A stretch of DNA of 64,000 nucleotides from Rhizobium sp. NXC24. GTDB taxonomy: Bacteria; Pseudomonadota; Alphaproteobacteria; Rhizobiales; Rhizobiaceae. The position numbers and the translations under genes are program-made. The stretch spans positions 3,602,501-3,666,500 of the forward strand of contig NZ_CP024311.1 of NCBI RefSeq assembly GCF_002944315.1, given 5' to 3'. Shown here in pieces: positions 31,786-40,541 of the stretch. The number at the start of each line of letters is the position of its first letter. Position 1 is the stretch's first letter. Below the pieces are notes generated by a model. That model was given only the letters and a program-made list of their open reading frames with translations, did not search any database and was not told where the DNA came from.

Positions 31786-32730
31786 CTAGTGCACGAAGGA
31801 CCATCCTCCTTCGGGGCGAAACACTAGCCAGAACTTACCGTATATATTCGCCTCCGGCACAAAGCCGACATCGAAACGGCTATCATTGGAATTGTCGCGA
31901 TTGTCACCCAAGACGAAGTAGTAACCCTCGGGCACCGAGTACTCGCGCGTGTTGTCGCCTCGCGAGTTTGGCAATTCGTCCAAGGTCTGGTAGCGAACCC
32001 CATTGTCCAATACTTCGCCGAAAACGGGGAATTCGCCAGGGTCTAAACTATAGTGTGACACGATAGTACCTTCGGCATCGCGCGGTACGGACTGTCCATT
32101 GATGAAAACAATGCCGTTTTTCATCTGGACGCGGTCACCGGGTAACCCGATGACACGCTTCGCGTAGTCCACATTTGGCGTTGTGGGAGGCACCAGCATG
32201 ACAACATCTCCGCGCTGCGGCTTGGACCCGAACAATTTCGGCGGCACCCAATTGGGCCGAAACGAGAAGGAGTAGCGACCGTAGCCATAATTAAACTTCG
32301 TCACGAAAGCATAGCTGCCGGGCATCAGCGTAGGCATCATCGAGCCGGAGGGGATCGAAAACGGTTGGATAATGAATGTGCGAATGGTGAACGCAACGAC
32401 GAGGGGTAAAAGCCAGAAAAGCAAGGCTATATTATACCAACGCGAGAACCAGCGATGCTGCCAGGCAACAGCTCCTCGTCGCATCAGCCAATAGCCATGA
32501 ATGCAGCCGATCAAATTAAAGGGAACCGCTACCAAACCGGCAACCGTAACCAATGCAAGCTGAGGCATGGCAAGCACCGCCAGAGCACCAACAAGATTGG
32601 TCAAAAGCAGATAGGATATCGCTATACGCCCCCTGCCGAGATAGGCCATGACAACGGCAGGTCCCAGAAGTAGACCAATGATAATGACGGCAAGCGGACG
32701 GCGGTCTCGGAAGAAGCGGAAAAAGCGCAT
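31786..32730 (-). CDS. signal peptidase I-like protein, extra copy
   Basis: 314 residues from the ATG at 32730 (GAGG site upstream). Cleaves signal peptides of exported proteins. Box B: IPSGSMMPTL with catalytic Ser130; box D: YAKRVIGLPGD with catalytic Lys191; box E: GDNRDNSNDSR. Unusually, about 110 residues with three likely membrane helices precede the catalytic domain. The usual rhizobial lepB lies with rnc and era, which are not here, so this is probably a second paralogue. The gene is AT-richer than its neighbours. Confidence 0.9.
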   Translation of the reverse strand: MRFFRFFRDRRPLAVIIIGLLLGPAVVMAYLGRGRIAISYLLLTNLVGALAVLAMPQLALVTVAGLVAVPFNLIGCIHGYWLMRRGAVAWQHRWFSRWYNIALLFWLLPLVVAFTIRTFIIQPFSIPSGSMMPTLMPGSYAFVTKFNYGYGRYSFSFRPNWVPPKLFGSKPQRGDVVMLVPPTTPNVDYAKRVIGLPGDRVQMKNGIVFINGQSVPRDAEGTIVSHYSLDPGEFPVFGEVLDNGVRYQTLDELPNSRGDNTREYSVPEGYYFVLGDNRDNSNDSRFDVGFVPEANIYGKFWLVFRPEGGWSFVH

Positions 32731-32971
32731 GGGAAGCCTCGAACTGATCGGACCGCCATCGTTACACAACCAGTAAATGCATTTGAATTGACAGGATATG
32801 ACAATCCCCAGCCTGGGCTAGGATCGAGTCTTCCCGTGACTTCTAAATCAATCGCAAATTATTGAATTAATCGGCGACCACTCGCTCTGCTAGTCTGCGT
32901 TTTGATGCTCATCCGCTTGCACTCCCATGAGCGGAACCTATCGAATATCCAAAACAGGATGGAGACTATCG

Positions 32972-33952
32972 ATGGATTTCATAAAGCTTGGCAAAACCGG
33001 CCTTGAAGTGTCCCGCATCTGTCTGGGCTGCATGACCTATGGCGATCCCGGCAAGGGCACGCATGCCTGGTCGCTGAAGGAAGAGGACAGCCGCCCGCTG
33101 CTCAAGCAGGCGATCGAGGCCGGCATCAACTTCCTCGACACGGCGAACACCTATTCCAACGGCTCGTCGGAGGAGATCGTCGGCCGCGCCATCAAGGATT
33201 TTGCGCGCCGCGAGGATATCGTTCTGGCAACGAAGGTATTCAACCGCATGCGTCCCGGCCCGAATGGCGCCGGCCTGTCGCGCAAGGCGATTTTCGATGA
33301 GATCGACAACAGCCTGCGCCGCCTCGGTACTGACTATGTCGATCTCTACCAGATCCACCGCTGGGACTATACGACGCCGATCGAGGAAACACTGGAAGCG
33401 CTGCACGATATCGTCAAGGCCGGCAAGGCCCGCTATATCGGCGCCTCCTCCATGTATTCCTGGCAATTCGCCAAGGCGCTCTACACTTCGCGCCTCAACG
33501 GCTGGACCGAATTCGTCAGCATGCAGAACCACGTGAACCTGCTCTATCGCGAGGAAGAGCGCGAAATGCTGCCCTTCTGCGAAGATCAGAAGATCGCGGT
33601 CATTCCCTGGAGCCCGCTTGCCCGCGGCCGTCTCACCCGCGACTGGGACGAGGCGACAGCGCGCACGCAAAGCGACGAATTCGGCAAGACGCTCTACACA
33701 CAGGCGATCGAGGCCGATCGTAAGGTCGTCGAAGCCGTCGGTGCCGTCGCCAAGGCCCGGGGCATCGCCCGCGCCCAGGTCGCCACCGCCTGGATCCTGC
33801 AGAAGAGCGCCGTCACCGCCCCGATCATCGGCGCCTCCAAGCCAGGCCATATCGCCGACGCCGTCGCTGCACTGTCGGTCAAGCTGACGCCGGAGGAGAT
33901 CGAAGCACTGGAATCGCCCTATATCCCGCATGCGGTTGCGGGATTTAAATAA
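32972..33952 (+). CDS. aldo/keto reductase
   Basis: 326 residues from the ATG at 32972, with GGAG 7 bases upstream. NADPH-dependent reductase of the TIM-barrel AKR fold. The tetrad is visible: Asp in FLDTANTYSNG, Tyr in the same motif, Lys in LATKVFN, His in YQIHRWDY. IPWSPLARGRLTRDW and IIGASKPGHI are the coenzyme site. The substrate is unknown. Divergent from the signal peptidase gene. Confidence 0.93.
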   Translation: MDFIKLGKTGLEVSRICLGCMTYGDPGKGTHAWSLKEEDSRPLLKQAIEAGINFLDTANTYSNGSSEEIVGRAIKDFARREDIVLATKVFNRMRPGPNGAGLSRKAIFDEIDNSLRRLGTDYVDLYQIHRWDYTTPIEETLEALHDIVKAGKARYIGASSMYSWQFAKALYTSRLNGWTEFVSMQNHVNLLYREEEREMLPFCEDQKIAVIPWSPLARGRLTRDWDEATARTQSDEFGKTLYTQAIEADRKVVEAVGAVAKARGIARAQVATAWILQKSAVTAPIIGASKPGHIADAVAALSVKLTPEEIEALESPYIPHAVAGFK

Positions 33953-33962
33953 GCATCCCGAA

Positions 33963-34001
33963 TGGGTCAGGCGCGCGTTCCATGACTGCACGCCTGACCC
34001 A
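33963..34001. terminator. stem-loop between convergent genes
   Basis: TGGGTCAGGCG (33963-33973) and CGCCTGACCCA (33991-34001), an 11-bp perfect stem with 17-base loop, between the aldo/keto reductase and arylsulfatase ends. There is no T-run, so it may act as a transcript-end stabiliser. Confidence 0.55.
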
Positions 34002-34029
34002 ATGGCGGGACTGGGAATGACAGCCAGCT

Positions 34030-35703
34030 TTATTGCGGCATCAAGCTTTCCAGTTCACTGAGCCGTTTCATAGCCGCCTGCTGGCGCAACATTGCATAGT
34101 TGATCTCTCCCGCATTGAGCGAACTGCCGGATTGAGAGGGGAACTGATCGAAATCGGCGAAGAACTCCTTGATCTTCCCCTGGATCGGCACGAGCAGCCA
34201 GATGTTTCGCGCCAGAAATTCGATCGCCCCGCCTCCTTCCTCTAGCCCTCGTTCGTAGGGATCCATCCGCAGATTGGCGATCAGGGCCCAGGCCGGCGTC
34301 TCGCGCACGCCGGTTGCAATATTCCCGTGCGCCACCGCAAAACTCAGCTTCCAATCATTCCACCTGATGGCGTTGAGATTTCCGCCCTGGTCGAAATAGT
34401 AGACCGTATCCCTCGGCGTTTTTTCCGACTCGCCTTTCAGGAGGGACGTCAGATCGTAGCCGTCGAGATGAACCTTGAAGTTCTTCGCCCCAGCGGAGAA
34501 TCCGGTCTTCATCTTTTCCTTGATATCGGGAACGCCCGCTGCCGCGGTCAAAGTCGGCATCCAGTCCATCAGCGTGACGATGTCGTTGATCTGCGTCCCA
34601 GGCTTCACGACGCCTGGCCAGCGCACCATCATCGGAATGCGGAAACCGCCTTCCCATGTCGTGCCCTTCTCGCCGTGGAACGAGGTCATGGCACCATCCG
34701 GCCATAGAGCGATCTCTGCGCCGTTATCGGTCGTGTAGAGCACGATGGTATTGTCGGCGATGCCGAGATCGTCGAGCTGCTTGAGCAGTTCGCCGACCAT
34801 GCCGTCATGCTCGACCATGCCATCCGCATGGATACCTTTGCCGGTCTTACCCAGCGATTCCTTCTTGAGGTGGGTGAAAACATGCATCCGGGTCGAGTTG
34901 AACCAGACGAAGAAGGGTGTATTGGCCTTATGCTGGCGATCGATGAAATCCTTTGCTGCGGAAAGGAACTCTGCGTCGATTGTTTCCATGCGTTTTATCG
35001 TGAGCGGACCTGTGTCTTCGATCTTGCCGTCGGCCTTTGAGTGAATGACACCGCGCGGGCCGAATCTCTTCCGAAACTCCGGATCCTTCGGATAGAAGTA
35101 ACCCTCGGGTTCTTCCTCGGCATTGAGGTGATAAAGGTTTCCGAAAAACTCGTCGAAACCGTGATTGGTCGGCAAATGTTCGTCATGGTCGCCGAGATGG
35201 TTCTTGCCAAACTGACCCGTCGCGTAGCCCTGGGTTTTCAAGACATCGGCAATGGTCGGCATCCAATCCTGAATGCCATGCGGATCGCCGGGCATGCCGA
35301 TTGTCAGCAGGCCGGTGCGGAAAGGTTCCTGGCCAAGAATGAACGATGCCCGTCCGGCGGTGCAACTCTGTTGACCGTAGGAATCCGTAAAAATCGCCCC
35401 TTCGGCAGCGATCCGATCGATATTCGGCGTGCGGTAGCCCATAAGCCCCATGGTATAGGCACTGATCTGCGGAACACCGATATCATCGCCAAAGATCACC
35501 AGGATGTTCGGCTTCGTGTCGGATGATGCTGCCGTCTGGTTGTTTGAGGGCGTCGTCGTCTGGGCGTTGGCCGTTGTGGAACCGACCATGTTCGCCACCG
35601 TGGCTGCACCGGCGGCAAGCGCTGTCGATCCGATCAGCAGATTGCGTCGCGTGATGCTGTTGAGGTCGATGGATGATGATTTCTCGCGGTCGTCGTAAGC
35701 CAT
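34030..35703 (-). CDS. arylsulfatase, Tat-exported
   Basis: 557 residues from the ATG at 35703 (GGGAG upstream). Hydrolyses sulfate esters in the periplasm. The leader SITRRNLLIGSTALAAGAAT has the twin arginines (19-20) of a Tat signal. PNILVIFGDDIG holds the metal-binding Asp pair (73-74). The formylglycine motif is C114-T-A-G-R118, so a formylglycine-generating enzyme must act on it. The C-terminal Gly/Asp blocks match the sulfatase fold. No such activating enzyme is encoded here. It gives access to sulfur from organic sulfate esters, or removes sulfate from glycans. Confidence 0.9.
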   Translation of the reverse strand: MAYDDREKSSSIDLNSITRRNLLIGSTALAAGAATVANMVGSTTANAQTTTPSNNQTAASSDTKPNILVIFGDDIGVPQISAYTMGLMGYRTPNIDRIAAEGAIFTDSYGQQSCTAGRASFILGQEPFRTGLLTIGMPGDPHGIQDWMPTIADVLKTQGYATGQFGKNHLGDHDEHLPTNHGFDEFFGNLYHLNAEEEPEGYFYPKDPEFRKRFGPRGVIHSKADGKIEDTGPLTIKRMETIDAEFLSAAKDFIDRQHKANTPFFVWFNSTRMHVFTHLKKESLGKTGKGIHADGMVEHDGMVGELLKQLDDLGIADNTIVLYTTDNGAEIALWPDGAMTSFHGEKGTTWEGGFRIPMMVRWPGVVKPGTQINDIVTLMDWMPTLTAAAGVPDIKEKMKTGFSAGAKNFKVHLDGYDLTSLLKGESEKTPRDTVYYFDQGGNLNAIRWNDWKLSFAVAHGNIATGVRETPAWALIANLRMDPYERGLEEGGGAIEFLARNIWLLVPIQGKIKEFFADFDQFPSQSGSSLNAGEINYAMLRQQAAMKRLSELESLMPQ

Positions 35704-36037
35704 GTTATGTGTCTCCCGTCGAACGTTGAACCAATATCGCGCGGTGCTGAGATGCACCGCGGAAGCTCGATCGAGGCACAAAGATCGCGAATGTGTAAGT
35801 ACGTTACTGTAAAACTCGCGGTAAAATCGTAGGCGGCAATTTGCGAGCGCCGCTCTGGCCGCCAAGGGTAGTTTGGGCGGCAGTCGGCACCCTTGTTCCG
35901 CCCTTCGCTGTGGCGTTGCGTCGCAGACAATGCCGAAGCTTTCGAGCCTGCGGGAAATCGCGCAAAAGTTACTTCACTAGTCGGTCGCAGTTGAGGCTTA
36001 ACAGGTCAAGGTTCCTTAGCCCCGAGGATGACAATCC
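35704..36037. other. intergenic region arylsulfatase / methyltransferase
   Basis: 334 bases between divergent genes. Contains a perfect 8-bp stem, CGCGGTGC/GCACCGCG (35740-35747 and 35754-35761, loop TGAGAT), in the leader of the sulfatase gene. Otherwise I see no gene; promoters for both sides must be here. Confidence 0.5.
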
Positions 36038-36832
36038 ATGATCACAGTCCCTTTCAACGCGCGGCGCTTCCAGTCCACCGCGGCCTATTACCTGCGCTAT
36101 CGCATCCCCTATCCGGATACGCTTATCGCCCGCGTCGCCGAGCGCAGCGGCCTGAAGGCTGGCGATCATGTGCTGGACCTCGGCTGCGGCCCCGGCCAGC
36201 TCGGCATCGCCTTTGCGCGGCTAGAGGGCGCGACCGTGACTGCCATGGACCCGGAACCGGAAATGCTCGCCGCCGCCGAAGAGGGCGCCAGCAGCGCCGG
36301 CGTCGAGATCACCGTGCGTCAGGGTTCGTCCTATGATCTCGGGCCGGATATCGGCAAGCTGCATCTCTGCGTCATGGGCCGCTCCTTCCATTGGATGGAT
36401 CGCCCAGCGACACTCGCTGCCCTCGACAGGCTGATCGAGCCCGGTGGCGCGGTCGTGCTGTTCCACGATCGACAGGTGCTGGCGACCCCGGATTGGCGCA
36501 GCATTGTCGACAAGCTGACGGAAACTTTTGCGCCGGAGCGCCATCAAGAGCGTCTATTGCGCAAGGGCAAGGCCTGGGCGCCGCATGAGGCCATGCTGCT
36601 TGCCTCGCCCTTTCGCAACCTCGAGCGCATCGGCATCGTCAACCAATATCAGAGGGATATCGACGATATTGTCGGCCGCGTCTTCTCGATGTCGTCCACC
36701 TCGCCGCAGGCGCTTGGCGACAAGCTTGCCGATTTCGAGGCGGCGTTGCGCGCCGAGCTGCTGGAAGTGGCTCCCGACGGCAAGATCACGGAGATCGTCG
36801 AATCCCAGGGCCTGCTCGCCTTCCGTGGCTGA
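36038..36832 (+). CDS. class I SAM-dependent methyltransferase
   Basis: 264 residues. Motif I VLDLGCGPGQLGIAFARLEG, motif post-I TAMDPEPEML and FHWMDRPATLAALDRLIEPGG (motifs II/III) are those of the Methyltransf_11/25 group. The substrate is unknown. It ends 14 bases before the convergent TetR gene. Confidence 0.88.
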   Translation: MITVPFNARRFQSTAAYYLRYRIPYPDTLIARVAERSGLKAGDHVLDLGCGPGQLGIAFARLEGATVTAMDPEPEMLAAAEEGASSAGVEITVRQGSSYDLGPDIGKLHLCVMGRSFHWMDRPATLAALDRLIEPGGAVVLFHDRQVLATPDWRSIVDKLTETFAPERHQERLLRKGKAWAPHEAMLLASPFRNLERIGIVNQYQRDIDDIVGRVFSMSSTSPQALGDKLADFEAALRAELLEVAPDGKITEIVESQGLLAFRG

Positions 36833-36846
36833 TCGAAGCAGCCGCC

Positions 36847-37419
36847 TCAGCGCGAAGCGAGCTCCTGCCGGGTTGCGGCCAGAAGCTCCTCGGAAAGCGC
36901 AGGCGTATCCATGGCGCGGGCGAGGATGACCGCGCCGACCATGGTGGAGAGATCGGCAAGCGCCTTGCGCCGCCGCTCCTCCTGCGTTCCTCCGGGCGTG
37001 ATCTCTTCGAGGATTGCCGCCATTCCCATCAGGCCGTTGGTGAAGGTGGACTGCATTTCGGGACCATAGCGGCTGACCTCCTGCGTCAGGGCCGCGAAGA
37101 CGCAGCCGGTGCCATGCTCAACGACATTGCGATGCGAGAGATAATGCGCGAGCAATGCGTCGCGCGGCGCCTCCGACGCCCCCTCGACCACCCCTTGCCA
37201 ACGCTCCTGCGCACGCGCCACCAGCGCCTTGCTGGCTTCGCAAGCCAGCTCGTCCTTCGATTCGAAATGGCCGTAAAAGCCGCCATGCGTCAGCCCGGCC
37301 GCCTTCATGATGTCGGCGACGCCGATGCCGTCAAAACCCTTCTCGCGGAAAAGCTCCCCTGCGACGGCAAGGATCTTCTCGCGATTCTCCGCGAATTTCT
37401 CCCGGCTCACTCTCATCAA
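36847..37419 (-). CDS. TetR family transcriptional regulator
   Basis: 190 residues; a second ATG is at 37416. The helix-turn-helix region REKILAVAGELFREKGFDGIGVADIMKAAGLTHGGFYGHFESKDEL (seen in parts: FREKGFDGIGVADIMKAAGL) is typical TetR. C-terminal ligand domain contains the AcrR-type cluster GTGCVFAALTQEV. Divergent from the MFS gene and probably its repressor, through two palindromes in the shared region. Confidence 0.9.
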   Translation of the reverse strand: MMRVSREKFAENREKILAVAGELFREKGFDGIGVADIMKAAGLTHGGFYGHFESKDELACEASKALVARAQERWQGVVEGASEAPRDALLAHYLSHRNVVEHGTGCVFAALTQEVSRYGPEMQSTFTNGLMGMAAILEEITPGGTQEERRRKALADLSTMVGAVILARAMDTPALSEELLAATRQELASR

Positions 37420-37457
37420 AAAACTCCATCAGAGCATCAATAATTCTGTATTGACAA

Positions 37458-37486
37458 TTTATATGACGACCATCATCAATACGCAA
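37458..37486 (-). promoter_or_regulatory. putative promoter of the TetR gene
   Basis: On the minus strand TTGCGT (37481-37486) and TATAAA (37458-37463) are 17 bases apart. The first palindrome below lies in this spacer. Confidence 0.5.
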
Positions 37487-37505
37487 CAAATATGATCGCA
37501 ATCAT
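37463..37505. promoter_or_regulatory. pair of TetR-type palindromes
   Basis: ATGACGACCATCAT (37463-37476) and ATGATCGCAATCAT (37492-37505) follow ATGAY-N4-ATCAT; the second is perfect. Their centres are 29 bp apart. Located between divergent TetR and MFS genes. Confidence 0.55.
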
Positions 37506-37651
37506 CTAAATGCCTTTACACAAACGTTCAAGCCGGGAGAACGGCAGGGCGCTAAACGTGGCTACGGCACCCTTGGCCGTCCGCGATCGAGCGCCTTTGC
37601 AGCCCTCCCGATCCTGATGGCAAGACACGCAACTTTATCGGAACGCTCCTC

Positions 37652-38950
37652 ATGGTCTCCACAGTCCTTGCTTCGACGCTTGCCCGGCGCAACATTCACT
37701 ATGGATGGGTCGTCGTCGGCGCCACCTTCCTCACCATGCTCGTCACCGCCGGCGCCATGGGCGCGCCCGGCGTGCTCATCAAGCCGCTGGAAGACGAGTT
37801 CGGCTGGAGCACCTCGTCCATCTCCTCCGCGCTTGCCGTTCGCCTCGTGCTCTTCGGCCTCATGGGTCCCTTCGCCGCCGCCTTCATGAATCATTTCGGT
37901 GTCCGCAAGGTCATCGTCTTCGCGCTGATCACCATCTGCGTCGGCTTCATCGGCTCGCTGTTTATGACGCAGGTCTGGCAGTTGCTGCTCTGCTGGGGCA
38001 TCATCATCGGCTTCGGCACCGGGCTGACCGCCATGGTGCTCGCCGCCACGGTGTCGACGCGCTGGTTCACCAAGCATCGCGGCCTCGTCGTCGGCATGCT
38101 CTCGGCAAGCTCGGCCACCGGCCAGCTCGTTTTCCTGCCGCTGATGGCGGAGCTGACGGAACGCTATGGCTGGCGCACCACCGTGCTCTTCGTCTGCGGC
38201 ATGATCGTCGTCGCAGCCCTGGTCGTGCTGCTGCTGATGCGAGACCGGCCGGCCGACGTCAATCTGCCGCTCGTCGGTGAAATCCACGTCTCGCCGACGC
38301 CGCCCGCCACCAAGAACCTCAAGGCAGCCCTGGCCTCGCCCCTCCTCATCCTGAAGGAAGTGTCCACCAGCTCCACCTTCTGGATCCTCGCCGCCACCTT
38401 CTTCATCTGCGGCCTTTCGACCAACGGCCTGATCCAGACGCATTTCGTGACGCTCTGCGGCGATTTCGGCATCGTGCCGGTGGCCGCCGCCAGCGTGCTC
38501 GCCGTCATGGGCATCTTCGATTTCTTCGGCACGATCGGCTCCGGCTGGCTCTCCGACCGTTTCGACAATCGCTGGCTGCTCTTCTGGTACTACGGGCTGC
38601 GCGGCCTGTCGCTCGTCTATCTGCCCTTCAGCAATTTCACCTTCTACGGCCTGTCGATCTTCGCCGTCTTCTACGGCCTCGATTGGATCGCCACCGTGCC
38701 GCCGACCGTCAAGATCGCCGCCGACCGCTTCGGCCGCGAAAAAGCCGGCCTCGTCTTCGGCTGGGTCTTCGCCGCCCACCAGCTCGGCGCCGCCACAGCG
38801 GCCTATGGCGCCGGCCTGTCGCGCACCGAACTCAGCACCTACCTGCCCGCCTTCTTCATCGCCGGCGCCTTCTGCGTGCTCGCCGCAATCCTGGCGCTGA
38901 CGATCAGCCGCTCCACCTCGACGGACAAGGCCCCGGCAATGGCGCACTGA
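37652..38950 (+). CDS. MFS transporter
   Basis: 432 residues with about 12 membrane helices. The start LARRNIHYGWVVVGATFLTMLVTAG and the repeat ending in LSDRFDNRWLLFWYYGLRGLSLVYL are typical of MFS members of the oxalate:formate/monocarboxylate type (OFA). The substrate is unknown. A more upstream frame at 37617 is a shadow. It is followed by 160 bases and then a tRNA. Confidence 0.85.
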   Translation: MVSTVLASTLARRNIHYGWVVVGATFLTMLVTAGAMGAPGVLIKPLEDEFGWSTSSISSALAVRLVLFGLMGPFAAAFMNHFGVRKVIVFALITICVGFIGSLFMTQVWQLLLCWGIIIGFGTGLTAMVLAATVSTRWFTKHRGLVVGMLSASSATGQLVFLPLMAELTERYGWRTTVLFVCGMIVVAALVVLLLMRDRPADVNLPLVGEIHVSPTPPATKNLKAALASPLLILKEVSTSSTFWILAATFFICGLSTNGLIQTHFVTLCGDFGIVPVAAASVLAVMGIFDFFGTIGSGWLSDRFDNRWLLFWYYGLRGLSLVYLPFSNFTFYGLSIFAVFYGLDWIATVPPTVKIAADRFGREKAGLVFGWVFAAHQLGAATAAYGAGLSRTELSTYLPAFFIAGAFCVLAAILALTISRSTSTDKAPAMAH

Positions 38951-39110
38951 GGCCAGCCCCTTGAAAGACAAACGGCCCATGGCGTCCGCTGCCGCCATGG
39001 GCCGCCATGGGTCGAATGACAAGTCCCGGAAAACAAGACGCATTCCTTCGCAACCCGTCTTGCGCGTCCGGCCAATCACATGTTAGACACCCGCCTCGTC
39101 AGGATCCGTT

Positions 39111-39195
39111 GCCCCATTGGCGGAATTGGTAGACGCGCTCGACTCAAAATCGAGTTTCGAAAGAAGTGCTGGTTCGACTCCGGCATGGGGCACCA
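39111..39195 (+). tRNA. tRNA-Leu (anticodon CAA)
   Basis: 85 bases including encoded CCA. Acceptor GCCCCAT (39111-39117) pairs with ATGGGGC (39185-39191), followed by A and CCA. The D-arm GCGGAATTGGTAGACGC, anticodon stem CTCGA/TCGAG with loop CTCAAAA (anticodon CAA) and T-arm with GGTTCGACTCC are clear. The long variable arm fits a leucine tRNA. It reads UUG codons. Confidence 0.95.
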
Positions 39196-39259
39196 CTCTC
39201 GAAACCTAAAGATTTTGATAATGTGACTCTAAGCCCGGGCTACTAACGAAAGCGACAAA

Positions 39260-39703
39260 TTAGCTTTTGAGTTTTACTGCCGTTCCGCTAGCTGTCACAA
39301 ATAAAATGCCCCCACCGCTTCCTGTGGATGCCTCGTTGTAATCCAGATCCACAGCAATGACCGCATCGGCTCCGAGTTCAAGCGCTTCCTGTCTTAGTTC
39401 GGCCAAACAAGAGTTCCGGGCTTGCTTAAGTGTATTCTGTACGTTGCCGCTTCGCCCACCCACAATATCTCTAATACTATTGCCAATATCTTTGAGAAAA
39501 TTTTGACCTATAGCGGCCTCAGAGGCAACTATTCCAAGAATATTCTCGATATCTCTATTCGGCACGTCTACAGATGTCGTCAATATTATACCTTGAAGCC
39601 TCTGCTCCCTCTCCTGCTTCCTGACAATACCTTCACAGTCTCCACAGTATCCATCACGCGAAGCGATGAAAACGTCTTGCCCGCATCTATTACACTTTGG
39701 CAC
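39260..39703 (-). CDS. YbjQ/DUF74 family protein with N-terminal zinc ribbon
   Basis: 147 residues starting with GTG at 39703, because a perfect AGGAGG (39710-39715) lies 6 bases upstream; the ATG at 39751 would add 16 residues with no supporting site. C5/C8-type cysteines in CNRCGQ and CGDCEG form a probable zinc ribbon. The rest (IILTTSVDVPNRDIENILGIV and ELGADAVIAVDLDY) is the YbjQ pentameric fold, of unknown function. AT-richer than the neighbours and next to a tRNA, which suggests acquired DNA; no integrase is present. Confidence 0.85.
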   Translation of the reverse strand: MPKCNRCGQDVFIASRDGYCGDCEGIVRKQEREQRLQGIILTTSVDVPNRDIENILGIVASEAAIGQNFLKDIGNSIRDIVGGRSGNVQNTLKQARNSCLAELRQEALELGADAVIAVDLDYNEASTGSGGGILFVTASGTAVKLKS

Positions 39704-39709
39704 GTTCGC

Positions 39710-39715
39710 CCTCCT
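39710..39715 (-). promoter_or_regulatory. ribosome binding site deciding the GTG start
   Basis: AGGAGG on the minus strand, exactly 6 bases from the GTG at 39703. It excludes the ATG at 39751 as the likely start. Confidence 0.8.
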
Positions 39716-39932
39716 AAGCCGCCAACCACCATACGTTGTGGAGACTGACATATAGGGAGAAAACTAAACCATCTTTAAGATGGAGTGCCCTCATCTCAGC
39801 AATAAATTCGGCACCCTTCGAAATCCAACCATCACGAAAATTTTTGATTTTGTTCCACTTCCGTCATCCCCCGACCATTTACAGCCATAATCCTCCCCCC
39901 TAAAGGTGTGCAACGCAGCAAAAGGGGGCAGA

Positions 39933-40526
39933 ATGCTTCGTAGACTTTACGACTGGACCATGTCGCTCGCCCGTCGCAAATCGGCGGAAGTTTGGTTGGC
40001 CATTATCGCCTTCGTTGAAAGCTCGATCTTCCTCGTGCCCGCCGACGTCCTGTTCCTGCCGATGTCGCTTGCCAAGCCCGAACGCGCCTGGCGCTATGCG
40101 CTGACGGCGACGGTTGCCTCCGTGCTCGGCGGCATTGCGGGCTGGGCGTTCGGTTATTACGCCTTCGAGACCATCGCCAAGCCGATCCTGATCTTCTACG
40201 GCAAGCTCGACGCCTTCAACCAGATGAGCGCCGGCGTCACCTACGGATGGGTCGTTCTGCTGCTCGTCACCTCGGGGCTGGCGCATCTGCCGCCGATCAA
40301 GGTGGTGACCATCCTTTCCGGCGTCGCCCATATCGATCTCGGCCTGTTCATCATCTCGGCCATCGTCGCCCGTGGCGCCCGCTTCTTCTTCCTGGCCTTT
40401 CTGCTCCGCCGCTATGGCGAATCGATCCGGCATTTCATCGAGAAGCGTCTCGGCCAGATCACCATGGCGGCGGCCGCCGTCCTCATTCTTCTCTACATTC
40501 TCTTCCATTATGTCCTGGCGCACTGA
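39933..40526 (+). CDS. YqaA/DedA family membrane protein
   Basis: 197 residues from the ATG at 39933 with AAAGGGGG upstream. Several helices; FVESSIFLVPADVLFLPMSL and GWAFGYYAFETIAKP are characteristic of the YqaA branch of SNARE-associated/DedA proteins. These are thought to act in membrane homeostasis; the transported molecule is not settled. 15 bases from dsbB, probably co-transcribed. Confidence 0.88.
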   Translation: MLRRLYDWTMSLARRKSAEVWLAIIAFVESSIFLVPADVLFLPMSLAKPERAWRYALTATVASVLGGIAGWAFGYYAFETIAKPILIFYGKLDAFNQMSAGVTYGWVVLLLVTSGLAHLPPIKVVTILSGVAHIDLGLFIISAIVARGARFFFLAFLLRRYGESIRHFIEKRLGQITMAAAAVLILLYILFHYVLAH

Positions 40527-40541
40527 GCACGGAGCCCTTGC

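Noticed and set aside
37562..39079. 505-codon frame antisense to the MFS gene
   Set aside because: Gly/Asp/Glu/His-rich low-complexity product, the expected mirror image of a hydrophobic transporter.
39196..39930. Integrated element at the tRNA-Leu
   Set aside because: No integrase, no transfer gene and no visible repeat of the tRNA end, so only reported as a possible remnant.
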